The translations under genes and the position numbers were made by a program. The notes beneath the pieces were generated by a model. The model worked only from the letters and a program-made list of their open reading frames with translations. It made no database searches and was not told the DNA's origin. This document shows, one piece after another, positions 36,823 to 48,360 of a stretch of 64,000 nt of DNA; the first letter of the stretch is position 1; the number at the start of each line of letters is the position of its first letter. The stretch is from Paraphysoderma sedebokerense (Eukaryota > Blastocladiomycota > Physodermatomycetes > Physodermatales > Physodermataceae), in the NCBI GenBank assembly GCA_025602915.1, contig JAHLJZ010000046.1, forward strand, positions 114,482 through 178,481. The letters run 5' to 3'.

Positions 36823-39440
36823 CTCAGAACCGGTAGTGGATCACAAGAGTAACAAAGTATGTAACATACCATTACTTGAATACCATTCCCAAGATTATCT
36901 CCGGCGGTTACGGATCTCAAACCACTACTTTTCCCGCTTCCATTGGAGCTGCCTGTGACGTCAATATTAACACTCAACAATTGCATCGTTACTTTCCAAA
37001 TCTCATAGGCGACATCGTTCCATTGCCTTCTCATTCCTTCTTCCATGTTGGCAAAACCTTCGCTTGTACCCTGACCGAACTTCCCTGACTTCAACCCGAA
37101 AAGAATAATATCAACCAATGCCTTTATAACTTCTGCCACCTGAAAAACAACATCTGAATTTTCGTTTCCGACAAACTCCCGATCTGCCATAACCTCAATC
37201 ACATTCCTAACATCCTCTAAGCTCCAGTACGACTGGTCGCTGTTCCCTGCTGCTTCAAATAATTGAGAACCGGAAATAAGATGGGACAAAATCTGCAATG
37301 ACGGGATACGCGAAGAAGTGGACATTGTTTTCAGGAGGGGAAGGAAAATGTTGAGATATATGGAAGGGGCGACATAACGTGACAAGTCGGTCGCAGTGAG
37401 GAGAAGCTAAGAAGAGAGGAAAATCATAAGAAAATCTGATGCTATCCACGAAAGCAAACGTCGGAATAACATGTGGAAGGTAGACTGGAGGACTGAATAA
37501 ATTCCCAAAAGAAAGCATACCTCTTGCAATAATTCTGGTTCTCCGTTGACAACCTTCGCAAATCCATTCAATATCGCGACCAAGAAACCGGTAATGTGGC
37601 CCTCGCCGTAATGCACACAATGTCGTAGCATCTGAACACTCTTAATGCGGGTTTCTAAATTCCAATCCTGCAGATCTTCTAGAATGAGATTAACAATCTT
37701 GGAAATATTGCTTTGAACCAATTTCCTGGTACCAAGGGGCGGTCGGTCTGAGTATATGGAATTTTAGTAAGCTATTTGGAAATGCAGCCACCATAACGGT
37801 GAGAACGAGAAACACAAGATAAAAAACAGTCAACATACCAACACCAAGCACTTCTTGCCAGTCTTGTTCGTCTTTGACATTCTTCTCGTTATCTAAGACA
37901 TACCGCTCTCCAGCCTGCACTATCCCATTTTTGCTCAAATCTCTCAATTCCGTAATTTCATCACTCATCCCAGCCAATAAAATGGGCACTAGTTGAAAAC
38001 CATAAACATGCCGATCTATCAGATTGACCAACAAATCTGTCGCCATAGTGTATAGTGTCTGACGAACTTGATTTGACTTATCTAAGAGAAGCTTTTTGAT
38101 TGCAGGATATGTATCTGTGAAAGCAGAACAGTCGGCTTTCAGCGATTGAGAGATAGCCTTGAATTGATAAAAAGGCAAGATAAAGGTATATGAGAACGCT
38201 GAATTCTTTAAGATCAAAGAAATCAAAGACGTTACCTGCAAGGTGATGATTCTAACCGCAGAGTGACGATGTCCTAATGATGGTGACAGCGCTTTCAATA
38301 CTGCCGCAGAATGTAATGCGAAACGTTGAGGAGCAAGTTTAGCTGTCTCAATCACGATTCTACAAGCGATCTATTATACAGGACAGGTTAGTCCTAGTTG
38401 AGCGGAATTTCCATAAACTAAAAATCAACATACCTTTCTAACATCTTGAAACCCGTCCGTCAAAATTCTGTCAACAATCGCCACTACGTCATCGACAAAT
38501 AATGCAACATCTTTCCCACTTAGTACGATTAAATCAAAGAGATACTCGATTAGGCTTAACCTGATTTCTTCAGACGGTTCCACAATTTCGACTGGGGTCA
38601 ATCGCGAGACGAGAACAGGTATGATATAAGGGAGGAAAGGTTGTGGAGAAGATATGCGAGGCGTAAAGCTAGATAATCATTGGGTCAGAAATGAACATGT
38701 TGTGATATGTTATGAGAAATGAAACTTCTGGACGATTCTCAATACATTCACGATTGCCTAGACTGAACAGACATAATACTGCTTTCATTAAATGACAACT
38801 TTGTACAAACCTTCGCAAGACCTCTAAAGCACCTTCCCTACATTTCTCAACTGAATCGCCGAGCAGTTTCAACATGGGTTTCAATACGACCTCAAGAACG
38901 GCTTCCACCAGTTTATTGTCTTCATCTTTTTTTGACCTGTCATTGATTTGAAGGGACTTTGAGAGTTCTTTCTGTATTCGATCTAATGATCTTCGCTTCG
39001 TAGTTCGGTCAGAAGTAGGGTCGGAAAGTTTGTTCAAATCTCTTTGGATACTCTATCAAACAGAGTGATGGTCATTGGGAAAAAATGGAGAAAGTGCAGG
39101 TTCAGAAGCAGAGTGTACAGTGAGTAATGTTGTTCCCAAACGGGTTCAATTAGGTGATGGAGACGGATAGCAGAAGTAATGGAATCCTAATCAACTCCAA
39201 TAAACAATTAAAACTGAAATATATTGCATTTTCTATTTGGATCTGTCAAAGTGCCGGAGTCCATACCAAACACCTTCAACTGGGTTTTGAGATCAGAAAC
39301 AACAAACAAACCTGGACGATTTCTTCAAATTGCTTTTGAGCACCCTCCGAAAGATGCATTGTGAATGAAGACGACGACGAAAGAGAAGAGGGAGGTGTAC
39401 TTATGGTTGTAGAAGAGGAATCCTCGACTGAGGTCATCAT
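36753..39440 (-). CDS. DNAAF5: Dynein axonemal assembly factor 5 (HEATR2)
   Basis: HEAT-repeat protein that helps preassemble axonemal dynein arms in the cytoplasm. Conserved blocks in order: RLTPVEIVEPSEEIRLSLIE, DVVAIVDRILTDGFQDVRK, APQRFALHSAAVLKALSPSL followed by GHRHSAVRIITLQ, DKSNQVRQTLYTMATDLLVN, LVPILLAGMSDEITELRDLS, RPPLGTRKLVQSNISKIVNL and DWNLETRIKSVQMLRHCVHY, which follow the order of animal DNAAF5. About eight exons; start MMTSVEDSSS at 39440. With the CTCAG acceptor it ends TGA at 36753, giving roughly 630 residues, shorter than animal proteins of about 850. Its presence implies a flagellated stage. The left edge of the 13.2-kb repeat (37609) falls inside it. Confidence 0.85.
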
Positions 39441-40135
39441 TCTGGTTCGTTTTTTTCTGGTGGAAAATTTTAAGGTTTTTGACAGAACTGACGTGTCGGG
39501 TTGACAACTACAACAACTGCAGTTGTTGGAAGAATCAAGATCAAGAAGAGATATATAGCTATAATGCAAAGTATAAGTGTATGTCTTGTATATGAAAGCG
39601 GAAGGTCTGGTCTGATCGGTATTGTAAAGAAATGTTTGAATACGAGCATTAACGTTATATGCCAATTGCCAAGTCTCCGAGTAAATCCGTGTGCTTCCAT
39701 ACGGCATTCCTTTTATCTCATAGCCGGCCACTTAAACTTTCAATCTTACAAAACCATGTATTCATTTCTTATCATCATGCTTTTTCGTATATCACATTCC
39801 ATTTGTCTATGCCTACATTCGATCGATTTGTTGCGGTTTCATCGTGTCCTATCCCTACATACACCTTTTTTTGTCTAATCACACATGCTCCACCAAAGTC
39901 ACCAATCGTTAATGACTTAGATGCTTCCTTCCCTTTAGTATTCTCCTCTTCAAAATCTTTTGTCCCATTTTATTTTTCAACCTAGCCAAAAATCCCCATC
40001 TTCGCTTTCGTTTGAGAGTAGAGGGCTGGTATTCTGATCCGAATTTAGACATGTGTCGTATTTGTGATTGAAAAGTGTTGTGTAAAGATGTGGGTGGGGT
40101 TCTGTATTGTAATCAGGGAGGATTACAATTAGTAA
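39441..40135. other. Intergenic upstream of DNAAF5, unit 1
   Basis: About 700 AT-rich bases that should include the DNAAF5 promoter. Frames on both strands here have no recognisable domain. Confidence 0.45.
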
Positions 40136-40447
40136 ATGAATTATGAAGAGAGGCAAAACGACATAGAAGAATGGACAAAGACAGTAGCAGAAAGCTGCCA
40201 AAATATTAAGTCAAATAGTTAACAATACCTTATTGATGTTGGCAGCAGAGAAAATTTAGTTGGTCTGCTTGAACGTAAACTAGCCCTACTCGAACCCATC
40301 GTTCCAATTGACCAGAATGATCGGGACGTCACATTCCTCGTCCAATTCGGTGACACCCGGGTTTTTAATAACGGCGAAACTATCGAGTGTAGTAGATTCA
40401 TAATATGTTTAATGTTATCCTCTATCCCGAGCTCCCTCTCTGAATGA
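40136..40447 (+). CDS. Candidate 90-residue gene with a very short intron, unit 1
   Basis: A reading frame opens MNYEERQNDIEEWTKTVAES, meets an in-frame TAA near 40219, and continues in the same frame with strongly coding-like sequence (LLERKLALLEPIVPI, RDVTFLVQFGDTRVFNNGET). Removing a 39-base GT-AG segment (40210-40248, with TTAAC as a branch-site candidate) deletes the stop and keeps the frame: exons 40136-40209 and 40249-40447 total 91 codons with the stop. The family is unknown. It could also be part of a longer gene with further exons, or a pseudogene with one stop. It lies just upstream of PSD1. Confidence 0.35.
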
Positions 40448-40572
40448 TACTGACATTTCTACGGATGAGAGAACGCGATAAACAAGCTCGTTGCCATGGT
40501 AACTAATTCACCGAGTATAGGGACGCTGGGTCGGATCGATGATAATGAGATACTAGAATATATATATGGGAA

Positions 40573-42693
40573 ATGACGTCTCGAATACCAATAAGATGTG
40601 GTCCTTTTCACAACCGGCTTTCGCATTCTGCTCGGTGGTCTTTGCTCTTGACTCGTCCGAAATTCAATCCATCGAATCCACATTCACGTCTACTTCGCTG
40701 CTTCCAAGGTTCTTCCTACGCTAGGTACAAGTCGACAGACTCAACCAACCCAAATGCACAATCGCAAAGTTCACACAACAGCGGCAGCAAGCAGCAGAAT
40801 GCTAACGAAAGCGACTCGTCCGGGACAAAATGGTATATCCCTACCATTCCTATCTCAGTGGGTATTGCAACCATAGCAATATTACATTATCGTAAAGTCT
40901 ATAAACGAGAACAGCAACGGGTAGAAGATGAACTTGAAAAGGGAAAACAAGGTGCAATTGTTATGGAAGGGCCTTGGCAGGTTCAGTTATCCTTTATGTT
41001 ATTAGCTGAATATCATATCGCCCCTTGAATTGTTTCGAAATTCGCCTACTCTGGCGGAGTTGTTACCATTCATCGTCACAAATAGACTTAGCACAACTAA
41101 CAGTTAACGTTCTCTTATCTTTGATAATAGCTTCATTTACTCTTATCGCTTCCCCTCCGTTCACTATCCAGACTATGGGGTCACGTCAACAACACATATA
41201 CCATTCCTACTCCCCTTCGAACGCCTTTGTATTCGCTGTATGCTTGGCTGTTTGATTGTAATCTGGATGAAATGAAAGAGAAAGATCTGAAGACCTATAA
41301 AAATTTAGGGGAATTCTTTTTTAGAGAAATTGATGTGCAGCGGTTTAGGAAGGTGGACTGGGATGTGGATTTGGTATGTATTATCCACTTATACGATTAT
41401 ATAAATTCCGATTCTTCCTTCCGTTTCACATTTACACCCTATCGAAAACTATGCTGACTTGATTTATCGCTTACGTGCGAGCAGATATCGCCAGCGGACG
41501 GTGACCTTATTCACTTCGGGATGATTACGCCCTGTAGACATATATCTCATATCAAGGATCACAAGTACTCTGTCGATATTTTACTTGGGCATCATCATCC
41601 AGATTCTTCTAGTCCTGCCAAACAGGCCACTCAACCACGAAATGGGTCAATGGCTAAGACAGAACAAGAGGAACAAAAAGAGTTATTATCACTCGCCTCG
41701 ACGACTCATTCTCCGGAAATTATCACGCATCCCGAAAAATTTGCAGAAGTCAATACGATTCAATACGGTGTGAGTGAGCTTATTGGAGGAGCTGTTGATG
41801 AGAGTGACTTGCCGTCGTCCGATTCTACTTCGGCTACCTCGGTCAAGATGGGAGGAAACGGCAAAGGGGATGTTGCGAAGACCGAAAAAACTGCAGAAAA
41901 AACGGGATTATTTTTTGCGGTTATTTATCTCGCTCCAGGTGATTATCACCGGTTCCACTCTCCTACAGAGTGGATTGTAAAAGAGAGGCGACATATTCAT
42001 GGTTTGTAGGTTAAATATCGATGCTCATGCTTTGCTATTCTTGACATATTTCTTTCCAAATTTAGGTGAACTGTTATCCGTCTCTCCCAGGTTACTTAAC
42101 ATGGTTCCTACGTTGTTCACGTTGAATGAACGAGTAGCATTGTTGGGTGAATGGAAACACGGATTTTTTGGTATGGTTCCTGTTGGAGCTACGAACGTTG
42201 GGAGCGTAGTAGTCGGGTTTGATGAGGTTTGAATTCACATTGCTATTTTTGGAAAAATGGATTATTTCAGTTGCAAAGAATTAACATACGTTTGGATTGA
42301 CTCATGTTATAGGCTCTTAGAACTAATTTGCCCAAGAGACTTCGCAAATCCAACGCCAACTCAAGCTCAAACTCCTCGTCTTCTTCTGAATCTTCTGTAT
42401 CTTCAACACCGACAACAGCGCCACATACACAAGATGCGTCGATTCAGCCGTCTTCCTTAGCTTCATCACCATCTGAATCAACGACATGGGAATCTGAGCA
42501 TCACCATGCTGTAGTTTCACACCTCCACTACCCGTTTCCGGGACGACCATTAGTCCGAGCGCAAGAAATGGGAGGATTCAAACTTGGATCGACGATTGTG
42601 TTGGTGTTTGAAGCGCCAGTTGAGAAGTGGGAGTGGAACGTGCAGCGAGGAAAAGTGAAGGTGGGACAGAAGTTGGGCGGCGTCAGGGATTGA
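40573..42693 (+). CDS. PSD1: Mitochondrial phosphatidylserine decarboxylase, unit 1
   Basis: Decarboxylates phosphatidylserine to phosphatidylethanolamine at the inner mitochondrial membrane. Five exons (40573-40980, 41131-41373, 41485-42001, 42066-42226, 42313-42693) sum to 570 codons with the stop. The N-terminus is an Arg/Ser-rich presequence, then a membrane span ([20 protein letters not shown]). Family blocks: [67 protein letters not shown] and [10 protein letters not shown]. The self-cleavage motif is LGST in [14 protein letters not shown]; cleavage there makes the pyruvoyl group. Ser/Asn-rich inserts lengthen two loops. An exact second copy lies at 53769-55889. Confidence 0.94.
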
Positions 42694-42780
42694 AGATATA
42701 TGAGATTGAAAGTTCCGCCTAGTATGTATTCTATTGTAATTAGAGGGACAAAGAGGAATGATTTGTACAATAAAGCACAA

Positions 42781-42833
42781 GAGTCACGCGTGAATGGTTC
42801 ACCGGCTGTTCACTGCTGGTTCACCCGTGACTC
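42781..42833. repeat. Inverted repeat with GTTCAC cluster, unit 1
   Basis: Arms GAGTCACGCGTGAA and TTCACCCGTGACTC are complementary at 13 of 14 positions, with a 25-base loop. It sits in the short gap between PSD1 and the FAD oxidoreductase, about 214 bases upstream of the latter's start. It could act in DNA as a protein site or in RNA as a hairpin. Confidence 0.55.
42796..42824. promoter_or_regulatory. GTTCAC-cluster element, unit 1
   Basis: Three GTTCAC hexamers in 29 bases (GGTTCACC, TGTTCACT, GGTTCACC), with spacing like the cluster at 5187-5216. It lies mostly in the loop of the inverted repeat. The likely target is the FAD oxidoreductase downstream; this is inferred from position. Confidence 0.4.
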
Positions 42834-43046
42834 GATTGAAACGGTCTCCGTCAAATTCCGTCTCGAATCGCCATTATCCATATCCACAGATAAAAGACAA
42901 CATTTTTTGTGTATCTTGGTGTGCATTACAGGAAGCTGTAAAGTCTAATTATCCGCCGCCGATATTGAAAACTGCCCTAGTATCGCCGTCTTCCTTGCAA
43001 TCTGTATTACTAAAACGATATTGTCCTCGTCGCAGATTCACTAGTC

Positions 43047-44786
43047 ATGATAACAGATATCCCTCAGTCCCCTCCTCATTCACCGACAACCTACAAAGCC
43101 TGTGTCGTCGGTGCCGGCCCCGCTGGCCTCGCAACTGTCGCAAATCTCCTCGACTCCAATACTTACCCCATTCTATGGATTGATCCTACCTTCAATGGAG
43201 GTCGTCTGCAACGCTACCCCATGGTCCCCAGCAACACTAAAGTATCCCTCTTTTCAAAATTTGCCAAAGTGTCGCCTACGCTCAACAAGTTATGTGAAAT
43301 GTTCAAGAACGACGAGTTATTAGATCCTTTGATGGAATTGAATAAGTTGCCGCAGGATAAGGGTTGTCCTTTGGGAGTTGCCTTGCATATGTGTGCTCTT
43401 TTGACTAGACATATCTTGACAGTTCATGGTGGCGAGAATGGTAAAGTTAATATGGTCAAAGGTTGGGTAAAAGAATGTGAATTAGTGTGTGAAGATGGTG
43501 CGGTATGTTGTCAAGCAATTCTCTATCTTTAACTTGCGGCGGTGAAATTTGACGGTCGCAGTATCTGAATGGGTATTGAGTTTGAGGGGTAGCATTTTGA
43601 ATCTCATTCTCTGCATCTTTGACTGAACATCTTCTTTTTTTTGCCTCTACTTCTTCTATACTTTCTTCACCCCTATAATTCCCACCTCCGCCAACTGCTG
43701 TCGCACGTTCTCTTTCTCTTTTCTCTTTGTCTCGCCTAGGTTACAACGACACCTTCAGTAAACTCCAAGTGGACTATCCATGTCGACCCGTCTCAAACAG
43801 ACCATTTTGATTTTGAACCGGAGCCCTTCCCATCTCTACCATCCCCTTCGTTTACCTCCTTCACTTCCAAAACTCTCGTCCTTTGCACTGGATCCAAACC
43901 TCGTTCAACTTCTTCAACCTACTCTCCTCACACTTTCCTCAACCCAAACAAGCACGCTATTACCCCAGTCTGTCTCGATACAGCTCTTAACCCAACAATA
44001 TTGTCCCAAACCATCACACCCGAAGATACGGTTGCCGTTGTCGGTTCTTCTCATTCTGCCATCTTAGTATTGAAAAATCTGTGTGAACTACCAGAGGAAA
44101 GTAGACCAAAGTTAGTCAAGAATTTTTATCGACATGATTTAAAGTATGCTGTTTATATGGACCCTACCGAGGAAGAGAGACAGCAGGGAAAAGAGAGCTG
44201 GATTTTATATGACAACACTGGATTGAAAGGCTTAGCTGCCGATTGGGCTAGGCATAATTTACACGATATCGAGTCTCAATCCCAAACCGAGTCCTTGACT
44301 ACGAAATCTGAAGAAGAAGAAGCCATGGAAAAGACTGGTTCAAGAATTCCGTTCCTTGTACGGTGTCCGCTTCTTCATCAAAAGCAATCCGAAAAGCAAA
44401 TATATGCTAAAGAATTGAGAGGTGTAACGAAAATAGTGTATGCTGTTGGATACGACAGGCGAAACCTTCCCACCTTCAAAGTGACCTCCGCTATACCGTC
44501 TGGTAACGATACGACTTTGACTGTTCTCAATAAAATCGTCGACCCCGATTGTATCAACTACAACAAGTTAACAGGTCAAATTTACTGCACATTTGAAGAT
44601 GACGATAGTACCGAATGTACAACTAAAGAAGTTCCTCTGCCTGCATTTGGATTTGGTATTGCTTTCCCGGAGCAAACCATTGACCCAATGGGCAACAAGG
44701 AAATGAGTGTCGGCATGTGGAAATTTATGAGATACTTGAAAAAGAGCGTGAACGCCGTTTGTGATGTTTGTGAGGGGAAATGCTAA
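43047..44786 (+). CDS. FAD/NAD(P)-dependent oxidoreductase, monooxygenase-like, unit 1
   Basis: Two exons (43047-43502, 43740-44786) give 500 residues. The N-terminal FAD-binding Rossmann motif is VVGAGPAGLATVANLL; a second nucleotide-binding motif, DTVAVVGSSHSAILVLKNL, begins near residue 240, and YAVGYDRRN near residue 390 corresponds to the (A)TGY region. This order (FAD site, NADPH site, TGY-like motif) is that of flavin-dependent monooxygenases and N-hydroxylases. No targeting signal or membrane span is seen. The substrate cannot be told. The intron is 237 bases and pyrimidine-rich before its acceptor. Duplicated exactly at 56243-57982. Confidence 0.8.
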
Positions 44787-45144
44787 GTGACGTCGATGAA
44801 TTCTTTATAGTAGAACAGCAATTCGTTCAGTGATAATGGTTTTTTTTGTAATGAAATAGTTTTCAGTTATTTGTTGCGCTTTGTATCTTGTAGAAAACCG
44901 ACGATGCTAATATTGTTGGAAATAGAAATTTGTTTATTGTTATTTGCTTTATATATTTTTTCAATATTAAAAAGACTAAATCATCTTCATGATAAATTTA
45001 CCGTTGTCAAGTTGAAAAATCCATTTATCGTAGCGACAGAACGATGGAACTTTCTATCATCACCAGCGTTATGATAATAAATACAATCTTAGACTTAGAG
45101 TTCTATACATCCATCAATAGTTTGTTCTTTTTACATTGACATTG
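44787..45144. other. Convergent intergenic region, unit 1
   Basis: About 360 AT-rich bases between the 3' ends of the oxidoreductase (+) and the membrane protein (-). No gene seen. Confidence 0.5.
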
Positions 45145-46525
45145 TTACCGGTAACCATAAATTGCCTTGATAATAGCATAAAAGATTTTCCAAAACACGA
45201 CACCGCCTACCATCGTCAATATTTTCGCTTTAGTAGACCATCTCCATCGTCCTCCTCCTGCAATCAACATGGCGAAAATTGCAAACGAATCACCCAATAA
45301 AAACATCAAATCTCTAACATTTAGAAACTCCCATCCGGGACTTTCACCACCGCCTTGTGCAGCTGACACCAAATGTGCCCAACCTTGGTCTTCTAACGCC
45401 AAATAAATATGAGAGAAGGAAACGGTAAGAGAAAGGGCTAAAAATGGTGATGGAACGGTAGCATAAGAATCTGTTAGGTGGAAAAGAGTAATCGATGGAA
45501 TGATTTCAGTGATGTTGAAGAATAATTGGGTTGGCCATAATTCAAAGAATCGATCGTTGATGTAGTTGAAGGAAGCCCACTTATCGATGTCGCAGAAGGA
45601 GGATGTTAGACTACAGAAAGAAGAAATAGTATTATAAATGAAATTGCGCATACCCAGTTGTAGAATACCTATTGAGAATCCATCCGAGAGAAATAACACA
45701 TAAAAAGTTAATGACCTGGCAACTCCTTCCTCGCGGCAAGCTCGCTACTAACATCGAGTTTTCCCCAACTCATTTTGAATATAAGATCGCATTCCTCCAA
45801 TAAACATATAGAGAGGATAGAAATATCATTCACATACCTGATAATAACTAATACAAGCACAAACCAAAACAATCCATCTAACTCTATTGTTCACCATCAA
45901 CCAGAGACATCGTTCGATATACTTTTGTAAAAACAACGTATGGTATAACGTCCATAACACCAAATAAATAGTTTGATTATCGAAATTGAAGTACACAGCT
46001 TTATACTGTTTTTGAGCATTGAAATATGGGCCTTTGAATTTTCGATCCCAGCAGTCGCAGGTGCAGGTGCTAAGTTAAAGGTGAGTATGGGTGAGACCGA
46101 GATGGTAGAATAGACGGATGAGATGACTGAAATTGACATGAAAAGCAGACAAATCAAATCACAATTGCAAGATAACTTACCCTCTGTCTACCTCGTAATT
46201 GGCTATTTCAAATAAAATATAAAATCACAGTTAAATTTAGGTTGTTTCAATCGGAATCACTTCGCACTAGCTCACTAGAAACATAACCCTCCCAATACTG
46301 AAGTCACCACATACATTTACCCATCGTTGCAGCACTTAAATATATTCCTCCAGCCATAATACCCGTCGCCAGAAGTCCGGAAGACAGCAAATACGAAGCA
46401 TTTTTTGCGAGCTCTTTTACGTTCAAGATATTTCGGGTGGAGCCAGTTGGCGAGAGCGGTGGTGGTACGGTGTAGTTTGAATTGGTGGGGTCAATCGTGG
46501 GTAGGACGGTGTATGATCTACTCAT
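45145..46525 (-). CDS. Multi-span membrane protein of unknown function, unit 1
   Basis: Not recognised. The start ATG at 46525 opens MSRSYTVLPT; the first exon has a Pro/Thr-rich start and a membrane span (LLSSGLLATGIMAGGIYLSA). Internal exons code a Cys-containing segment (CTCDCWDRKFKGPYF), YLVLWTLYHTLFLQKYIE, and spans such as VRWIVLVCASYYQ. The last exons hold FFNITEIIPSITLFHL, a span FLALSLTVSFSHIYLAL, GWAHLVSAAQGGGESPGW, LMFLLGDSFAIFAMLIAGG and a C-terminal span ending IYGYR. Roughly six membrane segments are expected. Exon joins inside were only partly verified. An exact second copy lies at 58341-59721. Confidence 0.65.
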
Positions 46526-46945
46526 TTTCAAGTCATTGATATTGATTCAACGGTGGCTATGAAACGGGATATGTAAAATGAAATTCTGGGAAGTGTGTGC
46601 TTTTCGGAACATGAGATAATAAGTTCGGCCACTTAAAAATCTTGTTCGCGATTATTGTAGCGCACGCCAGCAAAGGTAAAACCAAAGATATGAAAGCCGG
46701 AAGTAATGAATACGCAACCCAGAAATATATTGGCTATTACTACAGCGAATCCGGCGCATTATGTGTCACCCCAATAGTACATGGCACAATATTTTTGTAG
46801 TTGGGCGTGAGTGGAATGCTTGGAGTTAAGACATATCATTTAGAATTGAGAATTTCAATTAAATTTATTCTATTCGAGTGTTTCTGTATGATGGGTTCCA
46901 TAGATGATGAATGCATCCGACAAATGCGGATACATGTTTACAAGT
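46526..46945. other. Intergenic, unit 1
   Basis: About 420 bases between the start of the membrane-protein gene and the stop of the carrier gene, both on the minus strand. Nothing further seen. Confidence 0.5.
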
Positions 46946-48360
46946 TTATTCGTCACGTCCGAGCACCCTCATAGCGACTTCAAATCTAATATTAAGAATA
47001 TCATGGGTTCATATTATTAGTTTTTGCCAGCATCATAAGCGAAAGTCTTCAAAAATCAGAGAAGTTATAACACGGACAACAAAGCCAACTAATACGTACC
47101 CAGCAAAAGTAACACCATTAACTGGGGCGGCCCTTACCATACATGGGACGAATCCTCTAAATAACCCTTTCGGTCCGTCTCTCGCTATGGTCTTTCGGAA
47201 ACAGTCCAACATTGATTTGTACTGTCTTTGAGCAGGGTCCAACGAATCAGTTTGCAGTTTGGATTTGACAGTGTCAACAGGATAAATAGATAACCTGCGG
47301 ACAAACATGTTAACTTTGGTTCCTTCATTACACTCAAAAGGAGCAAAAGAGAGGAAGACAAAGGAGCGAGATAATATACCACAATGCGTAACCAGCCAAA
47401 GCGCCAGCGCCGACAACTTTCCAAGTTGCCAATTCTTCCCGTTTTTTATGTTCTTGTGCGCACATCCACCGAATGATGGCTTCATATGTGGCAAAATAGA
47501 TACCGTATCCATGAAATTCTCTCAGCATCGTCACACCCTGACCTTTATATAATCCCGAGATACCATGATTCGAAGCAATATATCTGATAAGCTGGAAAGG
47601 ATGATTTGGCATGGCCCCAGTTTTGATGGAGCCTGAGGCAGATGATGAAGTTTGGACTTGGAGGCGAGTTCTTATGTGTTCTACCGGTCCCGAAACGAAG
47701 CTTGGAAGAGTAAAAGAAAAACAAAAAGAGGGTTAAGAAACGGACATCGTCGGGGGCAGTATGAAACTACGAAAGAACCACCTGTTGGCCAAACCAGCAA
47801 CCGCTCCACTCATATATAATTCACTCAATGTCAAGTCACCAGTCGGACTTCTTTTCTTTGCACGTTCGCCGAACCATCGTTTAGTGTGTTCTAGCACCGC
47901 AAATTGAATCGACACACACAGACCAACACCCAAAAGAGGTGTCAATGTGCCCTACACATAAGACTAAATCAGCCGGTAATTCCCCTAGCTTCGCGATGAT
48001 AAGGAGCAACCTTGTAAAACCCGCGGAATCCATCATTCTGATATGTCTTTTTTACACAGTCTACAACACCATTGTATAGTGGAGGTTGTCCAGGAGGAGG
48101 TGTTGGTTGAGTCTGAATTCTCACTTTGATCGTGTCGAATGGCTGACCCGAGAGGACTACAATATGTTATATTTTAGGTAAATTCAATTTTTTTATAGTT
48201 TCCGAAAGAGAGCCGCTTAGAATAGACCGAATCGAAATACGGAACAATGTTCAAACAGCCAACTTTAAGTTTGAACTGCATATTATTTACCCTGGCAAAT
48301 TCCTCCAAAACTTCCGGCCACAATTTCTTTGGCTGCTCGCTTTGTCTCGGCGTCTGGCAT
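46946..48360 (-). CDS. Mitochondrial carrier family protein (Ymc1-like), unit 1
   Basis: Inner mitochondrial membrane solute carrier (SLC25). All three sequence repeats have their signature: [24 protein letters not shown] and [11 protein letters not shown], each followed by the loop-helix motif ([36 protein letters not shown]). [10 protein letters not shown] in repeat 2 resembles Ymc1/Ymc2 and basic amino acid/carnitine-type carriers. The start [20 protein letters not shown] at 48360 and the end MRVLGRDE at 46946 bracket about six exons. The exact substrate is not determined from sequence. Duplicated at 60142-61556. Confidence 0.9.

Noticed and set aside
39276-39731. Minus-strand frame extending DNAAF5 upstream to an ATG at 39731
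   Set aside because: The added residues look non-coding, and the MMTSVEDSSS start at 39440 begins the plausible protein.
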